A stretch of 39,969 nt of DNA from positions 1-39,969 of the forward strand of contig CALNPU010000014.1 in assembly GCA_940588625.1 (NCBI GenBank). The letters are read 5' to 3'. Both the position numbers and the translations under genes were made by a program. Below, one piece after another: positions 28,545 through 38,429 of this stretch. The notes under the pieces were generated by a model. That model searched no databases. It worked only from the letters and a program-made list of their open reading frames with translations, and was not told the origin of the DNA. Source of the DNA: an uncultured Caballeronia sp. Its GTDB lineage: Bacteria; Pseudomonadota; Gammaproteobacteria; Burkholderiales; Burkholderiaceae. The stretch's first letter is position 1. The number at the start of each line of letters is the position of its first letter.

Positions 28545-29219
28545 ATGAAACCCACTTGTCCGTTTCACCAGACCCCGGTCATCACGATCGACGGCCCGAC
28601 GGCTTCGGGCAAAGGCACGGTCGCCTCGCTGGTCGCCGCCACGCTCGGCTTCCATTTACTCGATAGCGGCGCGTTGTACCGGCTCACCGCGCTCGCGAGC
28701 GCGCGCTACAACATCGAGCCCGAGGACGGCGACGCGCTCGCCGAACTCGTCGCAGACCTCCACATCACGTTCCGCGAAGGCTGTGCACAGCTCGACGGCG
28801 TGGATGTCTCGACGGAAATTCGTGCCGAGGAAATCGGCAACCGCGCCTCGGCGATCGCCGTCCACGGCCAGGTTAGGACGGCGCTGATTGCGCGCCAGCG
28901 GGCGTTTCGCAAGCCTCCGGGGCTGGTTGCCGACGGCCGCGACATGGGCACCGTTATTTTCCCCGATGCAACGCTCAAGGTGTTTCTCACGGCCAGCGTT
29001 AAAGCGCGGGCTGCGCGGCGGCATAAGCAATTGATACAAAAAGACTTTTCTGCTAAAATACTAGACTTGCTACGAGATTTGCGCGAGCGAGACGCACGGG
29101 ACAGTAACCGTGTAGCCGCGCCGCTCAAGCCCGCAGTGGACGCGAAGACGCTGGACACCTCCGGGTTATCCATCGACCAGGCGGTCGATCAGATTATCGG
29201 TTGGTTTCATTTGGTTTAG
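28545..29219 (+). CDS. cmk: Cytidylate kinase
   Basis: 224 residues, intact. Phosphorylates CMP and dCMP to the diphosphates. The P-loop GPTASGKGT is at residues 17-25. [14 protein letters not shown] binds the nucleotide, and [15 protein letters not shown] is the conserved arginine/aspartate segment. RAARRHKQL lies in the lid, followed by RDARDSNR. The ATG overlaps a TGA that ends a 25-codon frame starting at 28471 (ATGA overlap), which might couple translation. It is followed by rpsA, the order common across proteobacteria. Confidence 0.95.
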   Translation: MKPTCPFHQTPVITIDGPTASGKGTVASLVAATLGFHLLDSGALYRLTALASARYNIEPEDGDALAELVADLHITFREGCAQLDGVDVSTEIRAEEIGNRASAIAVHGQVRTALIARQRAFRKPPGLVADGRDMGTVIFPDATLKVFLTASVKARAARRHKQLIQKDFSAKILDLLRDLRERDARDSNRVAAPLKPAVDAKTLDTSGLSIDQAVDQIIGWFHLV

Positions 29220-29406
29220 CGCGATTCACGTGTAGTTCGCTGATTGTTGGAGGCCACCATTTGGCGGCTTTACTTTGGAGCTCCATGAGAAACAGAAACA
29301 TGGAGCGTGTTTTAACCCCTCAACCCCGTGTGGCGCTCGTCTTTTTGTCATCGGCCCGAACAGTTTGGGCAGGCATTGCGAAGCAGCTGCGCGACTATAG
29401 ATTTTT
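29220..29406. promoter_or_regulatory. rpsA leader region with hairpins
   Basis: 187 bases between cmk and rpsA. They contain an 8-bp inverted repeat (gctccatg at 29280-29287 and catggagc at 29299-29306) and an upstream ggccacc ... ggcggct pairing. In E. coli the rpsA leader is folded and used by S1 for autogenous control; the same role here is inferred from position only. No strong Shine-Dalgarno sequence is present before ATG 29407, as in other rpsA genes. Confidence 0.5.
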
Positions 29407-31125
29407 ATGTCCGACCTACAAATATCTACCCCGAATACCGAATCTTTTGCGGCTCTGTTCGAAGAGTCACTGACCAAACAGGACATGCGTGCGGGTGAAG
29501 TCATTTCTGCCGAAGTCGTGCGCGTCGACCACAATTTCGTGGTCGTCAACGCTGGACTCAAGTCCGAAGCCTACATTCCGCTCGAAGAATTCCTGAACGA
29601 CGCGGGCGAGGTAGAAGTGCAGGCGGGCGACTTTGTTTCCGTGGCTATCGACGCCCTGGAAAATGGTTATGGCGACACCATCCTGTCGCGTGACAAGGCG
29701 AAGCGTCTGGCTTCGTGGCTGTCGCTGGAAAAAGCGCTGGACAACAACGAACTCGTGACCGGCACGATCACGGGCAAGGTCAAGGGCGGCATGACCGTCA
29801 TGGTCAACGGCATCCGCGCGTTCCTGCCGGGTTCGCTGGTTGACACGCGTCCGGTCAAGGACACGACCCCGTACGAAGGCAAGACCCTCGAATTCCGCGT
29901 GATCAAGCTCGACCGCAAGCGTAACAACGTCGTGTTGTCGCGCCGCGCTGTGATCGAAGCCACGCAAGGCGAAGAGCGCGCAAAGCTGCTCGAAACGCTG
30001 AAGGAAGGCGCGATCGTGGAAGGCGTGGTCAAGAACATCACGGACTACGGCGCATTCGTGGACCTCGGCGGTATCGACGGCCTGCTGCACATCACGGACA
30101 TCGCATGGCGTCGTGTGCGTCACCCGAGCGAAGTTCTGTCGGTTAGCCAGGAAGTCACCGCGAAGATCCTCAAGTTCGACCAAGAGAAGAACCGCGTTTC
30201 GCTGGGTATCAAGCAACTCGGCGACGATCCGTGGGAAGGCATTTCCCGCCGTTACCCGTCAGGCACCCGCCTGTTCGGGAAGGTCACCAACATCACCGAC
30301 TACGGCGCATTCGTCGAAGTGGAATCGGGCATCGAAGGCCTGGTTCACGTGTCGGAAATGGACTGGACGAACAAGAACGTTGCACCGTCGAAGGTTGTGC
30401 AACTGGGCAACGAAGTCGAAGTCATGGTTCTCGAAATCGACGAAGACCGCCGCCGTATAAGCCTCGGCATGAAGCAGTGTAAGCCGAACCCGTGGGATGA
30501 CTTCAGCCGCAACTTCAAGAAGGGCGACAAGCTGGAAGGCGCGATCAAGTCGATCACCGACTTTGGCGTGTTCATCGGTTTGCCGGGCGGTATCGACGGT
30601 CTGGTTCACCTTTCGGACCTGTCGTGGAGCGAAACGGGCGAAGAAGCGGTTCGCAAGTACAAGAAGGGCGACGAAGTCCAGGCTATCGTTCTGGGCATCG
30701 ATGTCGAGAAGGAACGCATCTCGCTGGGTATCAAGCAACTCGAAGGCGATCCGTTCAGCAACTTCATAGCAATGAACGACAAGGGCGCGACGGTTGACGG
30801 CGTGGTCAAGTCGGTGGACGCAAAGGGCGCAGTGGTGACGTTGACGGCAGACGTGGAAGGTTATCTCCGCGCGTCGGAAATCGCTCAGGACCGCGTGGAA
30901 GATGCTCGCAACGTGCTGAAGGAAGGCGGCAAAGTCAATGCGATGATTATCAACATCGATCGCAAATCGCGTGGCATCAACCTGTCGATCAAGGCTAAGG
31001 ATTCGGCTGAGCAACAGGAAGCAATCCGGGGTCTGGCTTCGTCGGCTGAATTGAGCACGGCTGCTACCGGCACGACGAACCTTGGCGCGCTGTTGAAAGC
31101 CAAGCTCGACGGCCAGAACGGCTAA
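29407..31125 (+). CDS. rpsA: 30S ribosomal protein S1
   Basis: 572 residues, intact. Binds mRNA and delivers it to the 30S subunit. Six S1 RNA-binding domains can be followed; the clearest are repeats 3-6, with [40 protein letters not shown] and [20 protein letters not shown]. Length and domain number are standard. It lies between cmk and ihfB, as in many gamma- and betaproteobacteria. Long, repetitive and essential, it carries no frameshift. Confidence 0.97.
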   Translation: MSDLQISTPNTESFAALFEESLTKQDMRAGEVISAEVVRVDHNFVVVNAGLKSEAYIPLEEFLNDAGEVEVQAGDFVSVAIDALENGYGDTILSRDKAKRLASWLSLEKALDNNELVTGTITGKVKGGMTVMVNGIRAFLPGSLVDTRPVKDTTPYEGKTLEFRVIKLDRKRNNVVLSRRAVIEATQGEERAKLLETLKEGAIVEGVVKNITDYGAFVDLGGIDGLLHITDIAWRRVRHPSEVLSVSQEVTAKILKFDQEKNRVSLGIKQLGDDPWEGISRRYPSGTRLFGKVTNITDYGAFVEVESGIEGLVHVSEMDWTNKNVAPSKVVQLGNEVEVMVLEIDEDRRRISLGMKQCKPNPWDDFSRNFKKGDKLEGAIKSITDFGVFIGLPGGIDGLVHLSDLSWSETGEEAVRKYKKGDEVQAIVLGIDVEKERISLGIKQLEGDPFSNFIAMNDKGATVDGVVKSVDAKGAVVTLTADVEGYLRASEIAQDRVEDARNVLKEGGKVNAMIINIDRKSRGINLSIKAKDSAEQQEAIRGLASSAELSTAATGTTNLGALLKAKLDGQNG

Positions 31126-31146
31126 GCCGCAAGGTATTGCGGCAGT

Positions 31147-31485
31147 ATGACCAAATCGGAATTGGTCGCCCAACTGGCGCTGCGATTTCCGCAACTTGTT
31201 CTTAAAGATGCGGAAATCGCGGTGAAGACGATGCTCGATGCGATGTCGGGTGCTTTGGCCAATGGCCATCGCATCGAAATCCGCGGCTTTGGCAGTTTCG
31301 GCCTCAATCGTCGTTCATCGCGCGTTGGACGCAATCCCAAGTCGGGGGAGAAGGTGTTGGTACCGGAGAAATTCGTGCCGCACTTCAAGCCGGGCAAGGA
31401 GTTGCGCGAACGAGTAGATGGCCGCGCGGGCGAGCCGCTGAAACAGTCGAACGAAGCAGACAGTGACGAAGACGACGATGTTTGA
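31147..31485 (+). CDS. ihfB: Integration host factor subunit beta
   Basis: 112 residues, intact. A DNA-bending histone-like subunit that pairs with IhfA. It starts [17 protein letters not shown]. The beta-arm region [20 protein letters not shown] contains the DNA-bending loop, with RNPKSGEKV following. The core ends near residue 95 and an acidic tail ([10 protein letters not shown]) extends it, as in Burkholderiaceae. It starts 22 bases after rpsA and is followed by a terminator. Confidence 0.95.
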   Translation: MTKSELVAQLALRFPQLVLKDAEIAVKTMLDAMSGALANGHRIEIRGFGSFGLNRRSSRVGRNPKSGEKVLVPEKFVPHFKPGKELRERVDGRAGEPLKQSNEADSDEDDDV

Positions 31486-31542
31486 CCGGCGTCCGAGTTC
31501 ATCCTGCATCAAACCGCTGTCAGCCAAAGACAAATGACCGGA

Positions 31543-31570
31543 AAAAGCACCCGCAAGGGTACTTTTTTTA
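31543..31570 (+). terminator. Terminator after ihfB
   Basis: aaaagcaccc (31543-31552) pairs with gggtactttt (31557-31566), with one mismatch, around a gcaa tetraloop and followed by T bases. It ends the cmk-rpsA-ihfB transcript. Confidence 0.8.
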
Positions 31571-31854
31571 TGCCTTGACCGAACACATGCCAACGGCGCT
31601 GCCGTTCCGCACGCTCGTTCGCTACTGCCATTTTTCGCGTCACCGTAAGGCGGTAAACTCCTGCGGGCGTCCTGCTAATCGGCCTATCGTCCAAGCCGTT
31701 GCGCATTGCCTCATACGCTTCAATTATAATACCGGACGCCAACAATCAAGGGCAGCATGGCCCGAGCTTTGCGTCCCTTGTGAATATCGGTGTTGTATAC
31801 GCCGCCCGGGTTGCTCACTCTGTCGTTCCGCTATTGTCGTCAAAGAGACCCCTT
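31571..31854. other. Intergenic region upstream of lapA
   Basis: 284 bases without a recognisable gene. A perfect tataat at 31725-31730 is a candidate -10 box for lapAB, 125 bases before the lapA ATG. A -35 at good spacing is not evident (ttgcgc lies 20 bp away). The remainder shows no strong repeats. Confidence 0.45.
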
Positions 31855-32148
31855 ATGAAATTTTTTGTCTGGCTGATCCGTGTACTGGTTTTCGTGTTCC
31901 TGCTCATGCTGGCATTGGCCAACACACAAAGTGCGACGCTCAATTTTCTCGCCGGCTACTTCTGGCAAGCACCGCTGATCCTGATCGGCCTGGCGTTTTT
32001 TGTCGTCGGCTTGGTTGCAGGACTGCTCTCGTCGCTGCCGTCGCTGTTTCGCCTGCGGATGAAAAATGCCCGGCTCAAGCGTGAATTGCGTGTGGCGCGC
32101 GACGTACCCGTCGTGCCAATAGAACCGCCTATGCCGCCACTGATCTGA
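31855..32148 (+). CDS. lapA: LapA-family (DUF1049) inner membrane protein
   Basis: 97 residues with two membrane helices (FFVWLIRVLVFVFLLMLALA and PLILIGLAFFVVGLVAGLLS) separated by a short NTQSATLNFLAGYFW loop. A basic C-terminal cytoplasmic helix (RLRMKNARLKRELRVA) follows. This matches the lipopolysaccharide assembly protein A family, partner of LapB in LPS synthesis control. The start at 31855 gives the full first helix. lapB follows after 54 bases. Intact. Confidence 0.88.
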   Translation: MKFFVWLIRVLVFVFLLMLALANTQSATLNFLAGYFWQAPLILIGLAFFVVGLVAGLLSSLPSLFRLRMKNARLKRELRVARDVPVVPIEPPMPPLI

Positions 32149-32202
32149 CGGGGTCGCGCTGTCTCGCCCCGCGCCGGCCCTTAACCCTTTCCAAGAATTC
32201 GC

Positions 32203-33378
32203 ATGGATCTAGACTTCTGGTGGCTGCTTGTCATTCCGGTCGCGTTTGCTCTCGGCTGGATCGCATCCCGCTATGACCTGAAAACGCTGCTGTATGAAAA
32301 CGCGAATCTGCCGCGCTCGTATTTTCGCGGCCTCAATTTCCTGCTGAACGAGCAACACGACAAGGCTATCGACGCCTTTATCGAAGTTGCGAAGCTTGAC
32401 CCTGAAACCATCGAATTGCACTTTGCGCTCGGTAACCTGTTTCGCCGTCGCGGTGAGACAGACCGGGCCATTCGCGTGCATCAGAACCTGCTGAGTCGCC
32501 CCGATCTGCCCGTCGCCGAACGCGATCACGCGTTGTTCGAACTTGGCCAGGATTTCCTGAAGGCGGGTCTGCTGGATCGCGGCGAGGAAACCTTCCGCTC
32601 GCTTGAAGCCGGTGAATATGCGCTCGGCGCGCAGCAGGCGTTGCTGACCATCTACGAGATCGAGAAGGACTGGAAGAAGTCGATTGCAATCGCGGGCCGG
32701 ATCGAAGAAATGGGTGCGGCGACGCTCGAGAAGGAAGTCGCCCAGTTTCATTGCGAGCTCGCGCAGGAAGCGCTGCAGCGCAAGAACCCGGCAGACGCTC
32801 GCGCGGAACTGAAGCTCGCGCTCGCTGCAAATCCCGACAATGTGCGGGCGACGATCCTGGTTGGCGACGTGGATGCCGCCGGCGGTGATCTGGAGGCGGC
32901 AATTGCGTGCTGGCGGTGCGTGGAAGAGCAGAATGCAGCTTATTTGCCGCTGGTGGCCGAAAAGCTGATGCAAGCTTACGAACAACTCGGCCGTACGGCT
33001 GAGGGGGTCGATTTGTTGGTCGATTATGTGAATCGATATCCGTCCAACGACCTGCTCGACGTGGCGTTCAAGCACGTGTCGCAATTGCGTGGAATGGAAG
33101 CGGCCCATGCGCTCGCCCGGCACCAGATGCAGACGTCGCCGAATGTAGCGGGCATGACGCGGCTGCTGGAGGCGCAAGTGGCCAAGGCCGAGGAACCGCG
33201 TCGCAGCGAACTCGAACTGATGCGCATGCTCGTCAAGCAGCGGACCAAGAACCTGCCGCGCTACACGTGCCGGAACTGCGGTTTCCGCGCGCGTCTTTTT
33301 TACTGGCAATGTCCTGGCTGCAGCGGCTGGGAAACCTATGCGCCGCGCCGCGGCGAGCCGATCACCGCATCCGCCTGA
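32203..33378 (+). CDS. lapB: Lipopolysaccharide assembly protein LapB
   Basis: 391 residues, intact. An N-terminal membrane anchor (DFWWLLVIPVAFALGWIAS) is followed by TPR repeats from about residue 40 to 320. A C-terminal rubredoxin-like metal site with two CxxC pairs (YTCRNCGF and WQCPGCSGW) ends the protein. LapB directs LpxC to FtsH for degradation and so balances LPS and phospholipid synthesis. It follows lapA, and the LPS genes ugd, rfaE and rfaD lie directly downstream. Length matches E. coli LapB (389 residues). Confidence 0.94.
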   Translation: MDLDFWWLLVIPVAFALGWIASRYDLKTLLYENANLPRSYFRGLNFLLNEQHDKAIDAFIEVAKLDPETIELHFALGNLFRRRGETDRAIRVHQNLLSRPDLPVAERDHALFELGQDFLKAGLLDRGEETFRSLEAGEYALGAQQALLTIYEIEKDWKKSIAIAGRIEEMGAATLEKEVAQFHCELAQEALQRKNPADARAELKLALAANPDNVRATILVGDVDAAGGDLEAAIACWRCVEEQNAAYLPLVAEKLMQAYEQLGRTAEGVDLLVDYVNRYPSNDLLDVAFKHVSQLRGMEAAHALARHQMQTSPNVAGMTRLLEAQVAKAEEPRRSELELMRMLVKQRTKNLPRYTCRNCGFRARLFYWQCPGCSGWETYAPRRGEPITASA

Positions 33379-33463
33379 GCGCGGTTTCAACGTTTGAAAC
33401 GATCGGACTCTGCGGCCATTTTGGCCTGATCCTTCGACAATCACCGGTCTCTCCGGAGTGCTT

Positions 33464-34855
33464 ATGAAAATATCCATCATCGGGACGGGCTACGTCGGAC
33501 TAGTCACCGGCGCGTGCCTCGCTGAAATTGGCAACGACGTGCTGTGCCTGGACGTCGATGCGCGCAAGATCGACATCCTCAATAACGGCGGCGTGCCGAT
33601 CCACGAACCGGGCTTGCACGAGATACTGAAATGTACGCGTGCTGCCGGCCGCATCCGCTTTTCCACTGATATCAAGGAAAGCGTCGAGCACGGCGAGATC
33701 CAGTTCATCGCGGTGGGAACGCCGCCGGACGAGGACGGTTCTGCAGACTTGCAGTATGTGCTCGAGGCAGCGCGCAACATCGGGCGTTATGCAAACGGCT
33801 TCAAGGTGATCGTCGATAAATCGACGGTGCCGGTCGGCACAGCCCAGCACGTGCGCAATGTGGTCGTAGAGGAATTGACGGCACGTGGGATTGAACCGAC
33901 CGGGAAGAACGCCTTTTCGGTTTTACCGAATCCGGAGTTCCTGAAGGAGGGCGCGGCTGTCGACGACTTCATGCGTCCTGATCGCATCGTGCTCGGCGTG
34001 GACGACGACGAAGCCGGCCAGATCGCGCGCGAGAAGATCAAGCGCCTCTATGCTCCGTTCAACCGCAATCATGATCGCACGCTCTATATGGATGTGCGTT
34101 CGGCGGAGTTCACGAAGTACGCGGCGAACGCCATGCTCGCCACGCGTATCTCGTTCATGAACGATCTGTCGAACCTCGCCGATGCCGTGGGTGCGGATAT
34201 CGAAGCGGTGCGTCGTGGCATTGGTTCGGACCCGCGTATCGGCTATCACTTCCTGTATGCGGGCTGCGGTTACGGCGGTTCGTGTTTCCCGAAGGACGTG
34301 CAGGCGCTGGCGCAGACGGCACGTGAAAATGGGCATCGGTTGCGGATTCTCGAAGCCGTGAAAGAAGTGAACGATCTGCAAAAGGAAGTGCTCGTCGGCA
34401 AGATCACGAAGCGCATGGGCGAAGACTTGCGCGACCGCACATTCGCCGTATGGGGCCTCGCGTTCAAGCCGAATACCGACGACATGCGCGAGGCGTCGAG
34501 CCGCCGCCTGATTGGCGCGCTGCTCGAGCGCGGTGCGACGGTTCGCGCTTATGATCCGGTTGCGCTGGCGGAAAGCCGCCGCGTATTCGCGCTCGATCTC
34601 GCTAATAAACCGCAGCAACTCGAACGCCTGCATTTCGTCGAATCACAAAAAGACGCGTTGCCCGGCGCGGATGCTCTTGTGATCGTGACCGAGTGGAAGG
34701 AGTTCAAGAGCCAGGACTTCGCGCATCTGAAGAGCGAGCTCAAAATGCCGGTCATCTTCGATGGCCGCAACCTGTACGAACCAGAAGCGATGGCGGAACT
34801 CGGCATCGACTATTTTGCAATAGGACGTCCCCATCTCGAACTCCCTGCCGCCTGA
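33464..34855 (+). CDS. ugd: UDP-glucose 6-dehydrogenase
   Basis: 463 residues, intact. Oxidises UDP-glucose to UDP-glucuronate with NAD+, feeding Ara4N-lipid A and capsule pathways. The N-terminal NAD fold is [20 protein letters not shown]. The catalytic cysteine is C274 in [15 protein letters not shown]. The C-terminal domain starts with [23 protein letters not shown] 33464 is chosen over an in-frame GTG six bases upstream. Its stop lies 8 bases before the rfaE GTG. Confidence 0.95.
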   Translation: MKISIIGTGYVGLVTGACLAEIGNDVLCLDVDARKIDILNNGGVPIHEPGLHEILKCTRAAGRIRFSTDIKESVEHGEIQFIAVGTPPDEDGSADLQYVLEAARNIGRYANGFKVIVDKSTVPVGTAQHVRNVVVEELTARGIEPTGKNAFSVLPNPEFLKEGAAVDDFMRPDRIVLGVDDDEAGQIAREKIKRLYAPFNRNHDRTLYMDVRSAEFTKYAANAMLATRISFMNDLSNLADAVGADIEAVRRGIGSDPRIGYHFLYAGCGYGGSCFPKDVQALAQTARENGHRLRILEAVKEVNDLQKEVLVGKITKRMGEDLRDRTFAVWGLAFKPNTDDMREASSRRLIGALLERGATVRAYDPVALAESRRVFALDLANKPQQLERLHFVESQKDALPGADALVIVTEWKEFKSQDFAHLKSELKMPVIFDGRNLYEPEAMAELGIDYFAIGRPHLELPAA

Positions 34856-34862
34856 TGCAGCG

Positions 34863-35822
34863 GTGCCCGCTGTCGCTTTGACCGCTCCCGTCCCGTCGGT
34901 TCCGCGGGCACGCATCGCGGCGGCGCGCGTGCTGGTCGTGGGTGACGTGATGCTCGACCGCTATTGGTTCGGCGATGTGAACCGGATATCCCCGGAAGCG
35001 CCTGTGCCGGTCGTGCATGTACAACGCAAGGAAGACCGGCTTGGCGGTGCGGCGAACGTGGCGCGCAACGCGGCTGCGCTGGGCGCGCAGGCCGGCTTGT
35101 TGTGCGTGGTCGGGCATGATGAGCCGGGCGAACGCATTGTGGAATTGCTGGGCGAGAGCCGGGTTACTGCGTTCCTAGAACGCGACCCCGAATTGCTCAC
35201 GACCATCAAGCTGCGCGTGTTGTCGAGGCAGCAACAACTTCTGCGGGTCGACTTCGAAAATTCGCCGACGCACGAAGTCCTCAGCACGTGTCTCGCCCGG
35301 TTCGAGACGCTCTTGCCGCAACACGATGTGATCTTGATGTCGGATTACGCGAAGGGCGGCCTGACGCATGTGACGCAAATGATCGCGGACGCGAAGCGGG
35401 CCGGCAAACCGGTGCTGGTCGACCCGAAGGGTGATGACTGGAACCGTTATCGCGGCGCCACGCTGATCACGCCGAACCGCGCGGAATTGCGCGAAGTGGT
35501 CGGGCGTTGGAGCTCGGAAGAAGATTTGCTCGCACGCGTCACGGCGCTGCGTGAATCGCTGGATCTCAGCGCGTTGCTGCTGACGAGATCAGAGGAGGGC
35601 ATGACGCTCTTTACTGCTGGCCGGGTGGTCCACACGCAGGCCGATGCACGCGAAGTGTATGATGTTTCGGGTGCCGGCGACACGGGCATTGCAACCGTCG
35701 CAACCATGCTGGGCGCGGGTGTGCCGCTGGTGGACTCGATCACTTACGCCAACCGCGCAGCGGGAATCGTCGTCGGCAAACTGGGTACGGCGACCGTCGA
35801 CTACAATGAACTTTTTGGCTGA
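34863..35822 (+). CDS. rfaE1: D-glycero-beta-D-manno-heptose-7-phosphate kinase
   Basis: 319 residues, intact; also called hldA. A PfkB-family kinase that makes heptose-1,7-bisphosphate for the LPS inner core. It has [20 protein letters not shown] near the N-terminus, the glycine-rich [16 protein letters not shown] and the catalytic [16 protein letters not shown] with D273 as base. The residue after GAGDT is Gly, where related enzymes usually have a larger hydrophobic residue. It contains the kinase domain only, so the adenylyltransferase must be elsewhere. The start is GTG 34863, as no in-frame ATG is near; rfaD follows by 19 bases. Confidence 0.92.
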   Translation: MPAVALTAPVPSVPRARIAAARVLVVGDVMLDRYWFGDVNRISPEAPVPVVHVQRKEDRLGGAANVARNAAALGAQAGLLCVVGHDEPGERIVELLGESRVTAFLERDPELLTTIKLRVLSRQQQLLRVDFENSPTHEVLSTCLARFETLLPQHDVILMSDYAKGGLTHVTQMIADAKRAGKPVLVDPKGDDWNRYRGATLITPNRAELREVVGRWSSEEDLLARVTALRESLDLSALLLTRSEEGMTLFTAGRVVHTQADAREVYDVSGAGDTGIATVATMLGAGVPLVDSITYANRAAGIVVGKLGTATVDYNELFG

Positions 35823-35841
35823 TATAGTGGCTAAAACCACC

Positions 35842-36834
35842 ATGACAATCATTGTTACCGGCGCGGCCGGGTTTATCGGCAGCAACATCGTCAAGGCGCT
35901 CAACGAGCGAGGCGAGCAGCGTGTGACCGCGGTCGACAACCTCACGCGCGCCGACAAATTCAAGAACCTGGTCGATTGCGAAGTCGACGATTATTTCGAC
36001 AAGACCGAATTCGTCGCGCGTTTCAAGCGCGGTGATTTCGGCAAGGTCAGGGCCATTTTCCATGAGGGCGCGTGTTCCGACACGATGGAAACCGACGGCC
36101 GCTACATGATGGACAACAACTTCCGCTATAGCCGCGATGTGCTGGATACCTGCCTGGAGCAGGGGGTGCAGTTCCTGTACGCATCGTCGGCAGCGGTGTA
36201 TGGCGGCTCGAGTGAGTTCGTCGAGCGTCGCGACGTCGAAAAGCCGTTGAACGTGTACGGCTATTCGAAATTTCTCTTCGATCAGATCGTGCGCCAGATC
36301 TTGCCGAAAGCGCGTACCCAGATTGCCGGTTTCCGCTATTTCAACGTGTACGGGCAGCGCGAGAATCACAAGGGGCGCATGGCGTCCGTAGCGTTCCATA
36401 ACTTCAATCAGTTCCGCGCCGAGGGCAATGTCAAGCTGTTTGGCGAATACAACGGGTATGGCGCGGGTGAGCAGACACGCGATTTCGTGTCGGTGGAAGA
36501 CGTGACGAAGGTCAATCTGCACTTCTTCGATCATCCGGAGACGTCGGGTATTTTCAACATTGGCACAGGGCGCGCGCAGCCGTTCAACGACATTGCGTCC
36601 ACGGTGGTGAACTCGCTGCGGGCAATTGATGGCGAGGCGCAGTTGTCGCTGGCGGAGCTGGTGCAGCGTGGCTTGATTGAGTACATTCCATTCCCCGATG
36701 CGTTGCGCGGCAAGTACCAATGCTTCACGCAGGCCAATCAGTCGAAGCTGCGCGCGGCCGGGTATGATGCACCGTTGCTGACGGTTCAGGAAGGTGTCGA
36801 CAGGTACGTGCGTTGGCTGTTCGGTCAGCTATAA
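35842..36834 (+). CDS. rfaD: ADP-L-glycero-D-manno-heptose 6-epimerase
   Basis: 330 residues, intact; also called hldD. Makes the heptose donor used in the LPS inner core. A short-chain-type NADP fold starts [18 protein letters not shown]. The family motif [20 protein letters not shown] and the catalytic [10 protein letters not shown] (YxxxK) are present, along with [23 protein letters not shown] 35842 gives the usual N-terminus; the upstream part of the open frame overlaps rfaE and is not used. Third gene of ugd-rfaE1-rfaD. Confidence 0.95.
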   Translation: MTIIVTGAAGFIGSNIVKALNERGEQRVTAVDNLTRADKFKNLVDCEVDDYFDKTEFVARFKRGDFGKVRAIFHEGACSDTMETDGRYMMDNNFRYSRDVLDTCLEQGVQFLYASSAAVYGGSSEFVERRDVEKPLNVYGYSKFLFDQIVRQILPKARTQIAGFRYFNVYGQRENHKGRMASVAFHNFNQFRAEGNVKLFGEYNGYGAGEQTRDFVSVEDVTKVNLHFFDHPETSGIFNIGTGRAQPFNDIASTVVNSLRAIDGEAQLSLAELVQRGLIEYIPFPDALRGKYQCFTQANQSKLRAAGYDAPLLTVQEGVDRYVRWLFGQL

Positions 36835-36909
36835 AAAGCCTTCGCTATCTTCATACACTGGGTCTCCCGGTCAGCGATCATCGCGGACCGGTTTTCAAGG
36901 GAGACTCAC

Positions 36910-37275
36910 ATGATCAAGAAACTTCTCGCGGCGTTCACACTGGCTGTATCTATTGGTTCAGCGTTCGCTGCCGTGGATATCAACAACGCCAATTCCGACG
37001 CGTTACGCGGCATCAAGGGCATTGGGCCGGCCAAGGCGAAAGCCATTCTCGATGAACGCGAAGCGCATGGTCCGTTCAAGGACGCGGCCGAGTTGAGCAA
37101 ACGCGTCAAGGGCATGGGCGGCAAGACGGTCGAGCGCTTGAAGGCCGAAGGGCTGACCATTGGACCGGCCGGGGCGCCAGTGGCGGCTGCCGGTGCCGCT
37201 GGCAAACCGCCTGCTGCTGCGGTTACGGTCAAAAAGCGCGGTGTGGCGCATCGGTCGGCGCGCCGGTCGACCTGA
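36910..37275 (+). CDS. ComEA-like helix-hairpin-helix DNA-binding protein
   Basis: 121 residues. A signal peptide (MIKKLLAAFTLAVSIGSAFA) precedes two HhH motifs in VDINNANSDALRGIKGIGPA and FKDAAELSKRVKGMGGKTVE, then an Ala/Pro-rich basic tail. ComEA-type proteins bind incoming DNA in the periplasm during natural transformation; many proteobacterial short forms also exist without proven competence roles. A ribosome site (gggag) precedes the ATG. Single gene between rfaD and cysM; intact. Confidence 0.85.
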   Translation: MIKKLLAAFTLAVSIGSAFAAVDINNANSDALRGIKGIGPAKAKAILDEREAHGPFKDAAELSKRVKGMGGKTVERLKAEGLTIGPAGAPVAAAGAAGKPPAAAVTVKKRGVAHRSARRST

Positions 37276-37382
37276 TGCGCCTTCGTTCGCCGGCAGCCTG
37301 CAGACGCGTCCAACGCGCCAGGAAATTAGCTCCTCCGTCCAATAAGGCCGCCCGGCACCCGAAAACCCCCTGGGCTACAATT

Positions 37383-37412
37383 AATAGCTTATCGACTAAT
37401 AACTTATCGACT
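37383..37412. repeat. 15-bp imperfect tandem repeat upstream of cysM
   Basis: aatagcttatcgact (37383-37397) and aataacttatcgact (37398-37412) differ at one base and abut directly. They end 20 bases before the cysM ATG, overlapping the place where a promoter or leader would be. A tacaat hexamer at 37376-37381 just upstream could be a -10 box, which would put the repeat in the 5' leader. Confidence 0.8.
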
Positions 37413-37432
37413 GCAGCAACCCCACGACCGCT

Positions 37433-38335
37433 ATGGCTTACAAGACTATTGAAGACACCATTGGCAATACGCCGCTGGTGCAACTGGTCCGCATCCCGGA
37501 CGACGAAATCCGCAGCCGCAATAACGTGATCCTCGGCAAGCTCGAGGGCAACAACCCCGCGGGTTCGGTGAAGGACCGCCCGGCACTGTCGATGATCAAG
37601 AAGGCGGAAGAGCGCGGCCGCATCAAGCCCGGCGACACGCTGATCGAATCGACAAGCGGCAACACCGGTATCGCGCTCGCCATAGCCGCAGCCATTCGCG
37701 GCTACAAAATGGTGCTCCTCATGCCGGAGGACCTGTCAATCGAACGTCGCCAAAGCATGGCGGCTTACGGCGCGCAAATCGTACTCACGCCGGTTACCGG
37801 CGGCATGGAATACGCTCGCGATCTCGCCGAGCAAATGCAGCGCGACGGCAAGGGCATCATCCTCGACCAGTTCGCGAATCCGGATAACCCGCTCGCCCAC
37901 TACGAGACCACTGGCCCGGAACTCTGGCGTGACACCGAAGGCCTTATCACGCATTTTGTGTCCGCCATGGGTACGACCGGCACCATCATGGGTGTGTCGC
38001 AATACCTGAAAGAAAAGAACGAGAACATCAAGATCATCGGGACGCAGCCGGAAGAAGGCTCGCGCATCTCCGGCATCCGCAAGTGGCCCGAAGCGTATCT
38101 GCCGAAAATTTTTGATCGCAGCCGCGTGGACCGCACGGAAAACGTCAGTCAGGCCGCATCCGAGGCAATGGCGCGACGGCTGGCATCGGTGGAAGGCATT
38201 TTTTGCGGGATTTCAGCTGCCGGCGCGTGCGAAGTGGCGTTGCGCGTGGCCCGTCAGGTCGAGAACGCGACCATCGTGTTCGTCGTTTGCGACCGCGGTG
38301 ACCGTTATTTGTCGACGGGTGTGTTCCCGGCCTGA
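37433..38335 (+). CDS. cysM: Cysteine synthase B
   Basis: 300 residues, intact. A PLP enzyme making cysteine or S-sulfocysteine from O-acetylserine with sulfide or thiosulfate. The PLP lysine is K47 in GNNPAGSVKDRPAL. The substrate loop is STSGNTGIALAIAAAIRG, the phosphate cradle SAMGTTGTIMGVSQYLKEK, and the C-terminal GIFCGISAAGACEVAL is also present. RIPDDEIRSRNN near the start is CysM-like rather than CysK-like. Monocistronic, closed by a strong bidirectional terminator. Confidence 0.94.
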   Translation: MAYKTIEDTIGNTPLVQLVRIPDDEIRSRNNVILGKLEGNNPAGSVKDRPALSMIKKAEERGRIKPGDTLIESTSGNTGIALAIAAAIRGYKMVLLMPEDLSIERRQSMAAYGAQIVLTPVTGGMEYARDLAEQMQRDGKGIILDQFANPDNPLAHYETTGPELWRDTEGLITHFVSAMGTTGTIMGVSQYLKEKNENIKIIGTQPEEGSRISGIRKWPEAYLPKIFDRSRVDRTENVSQAASEAMARRLASVEGIFCGISAAGACEVALRVARQVENATIVFVVCDRGDRYLSTGVFPA

Positions 38336-38347
38336 CATCGGCTTGGT

Positions 38348-38400
38348 CATTCGCGAAAGCGAATGCGCAAAAAAGCCCGGTATCGACCGGGCTTTTTTGC
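38348..38400. terminator. Tandem hairpins: GAAA-loop stem plus bidirectional terminator between cysM and mltB
   Basis: First, a perfect 7-bp hairpin with a gaaa loop (cattcgc at 38348-38354, gcgaatg at 38359-38365). Immediately after it comes a 12-bp stem (aaaaaagcccgg / ccgggctttttt) flanked by A and T runs at 38367-38400. The latter can end both cysM (plus) and mltB (minus) transcripts. Confidence 0.9.
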
Positions 38401-38429
38401 ATAGTGCGGGAGTCAAAGACCCTCGACGG

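Noticed and set aside
27696..28655. Long minus-strand frame opposite aroA/cmk
   Set aside because: Antisense shadow of two intact essential genes.
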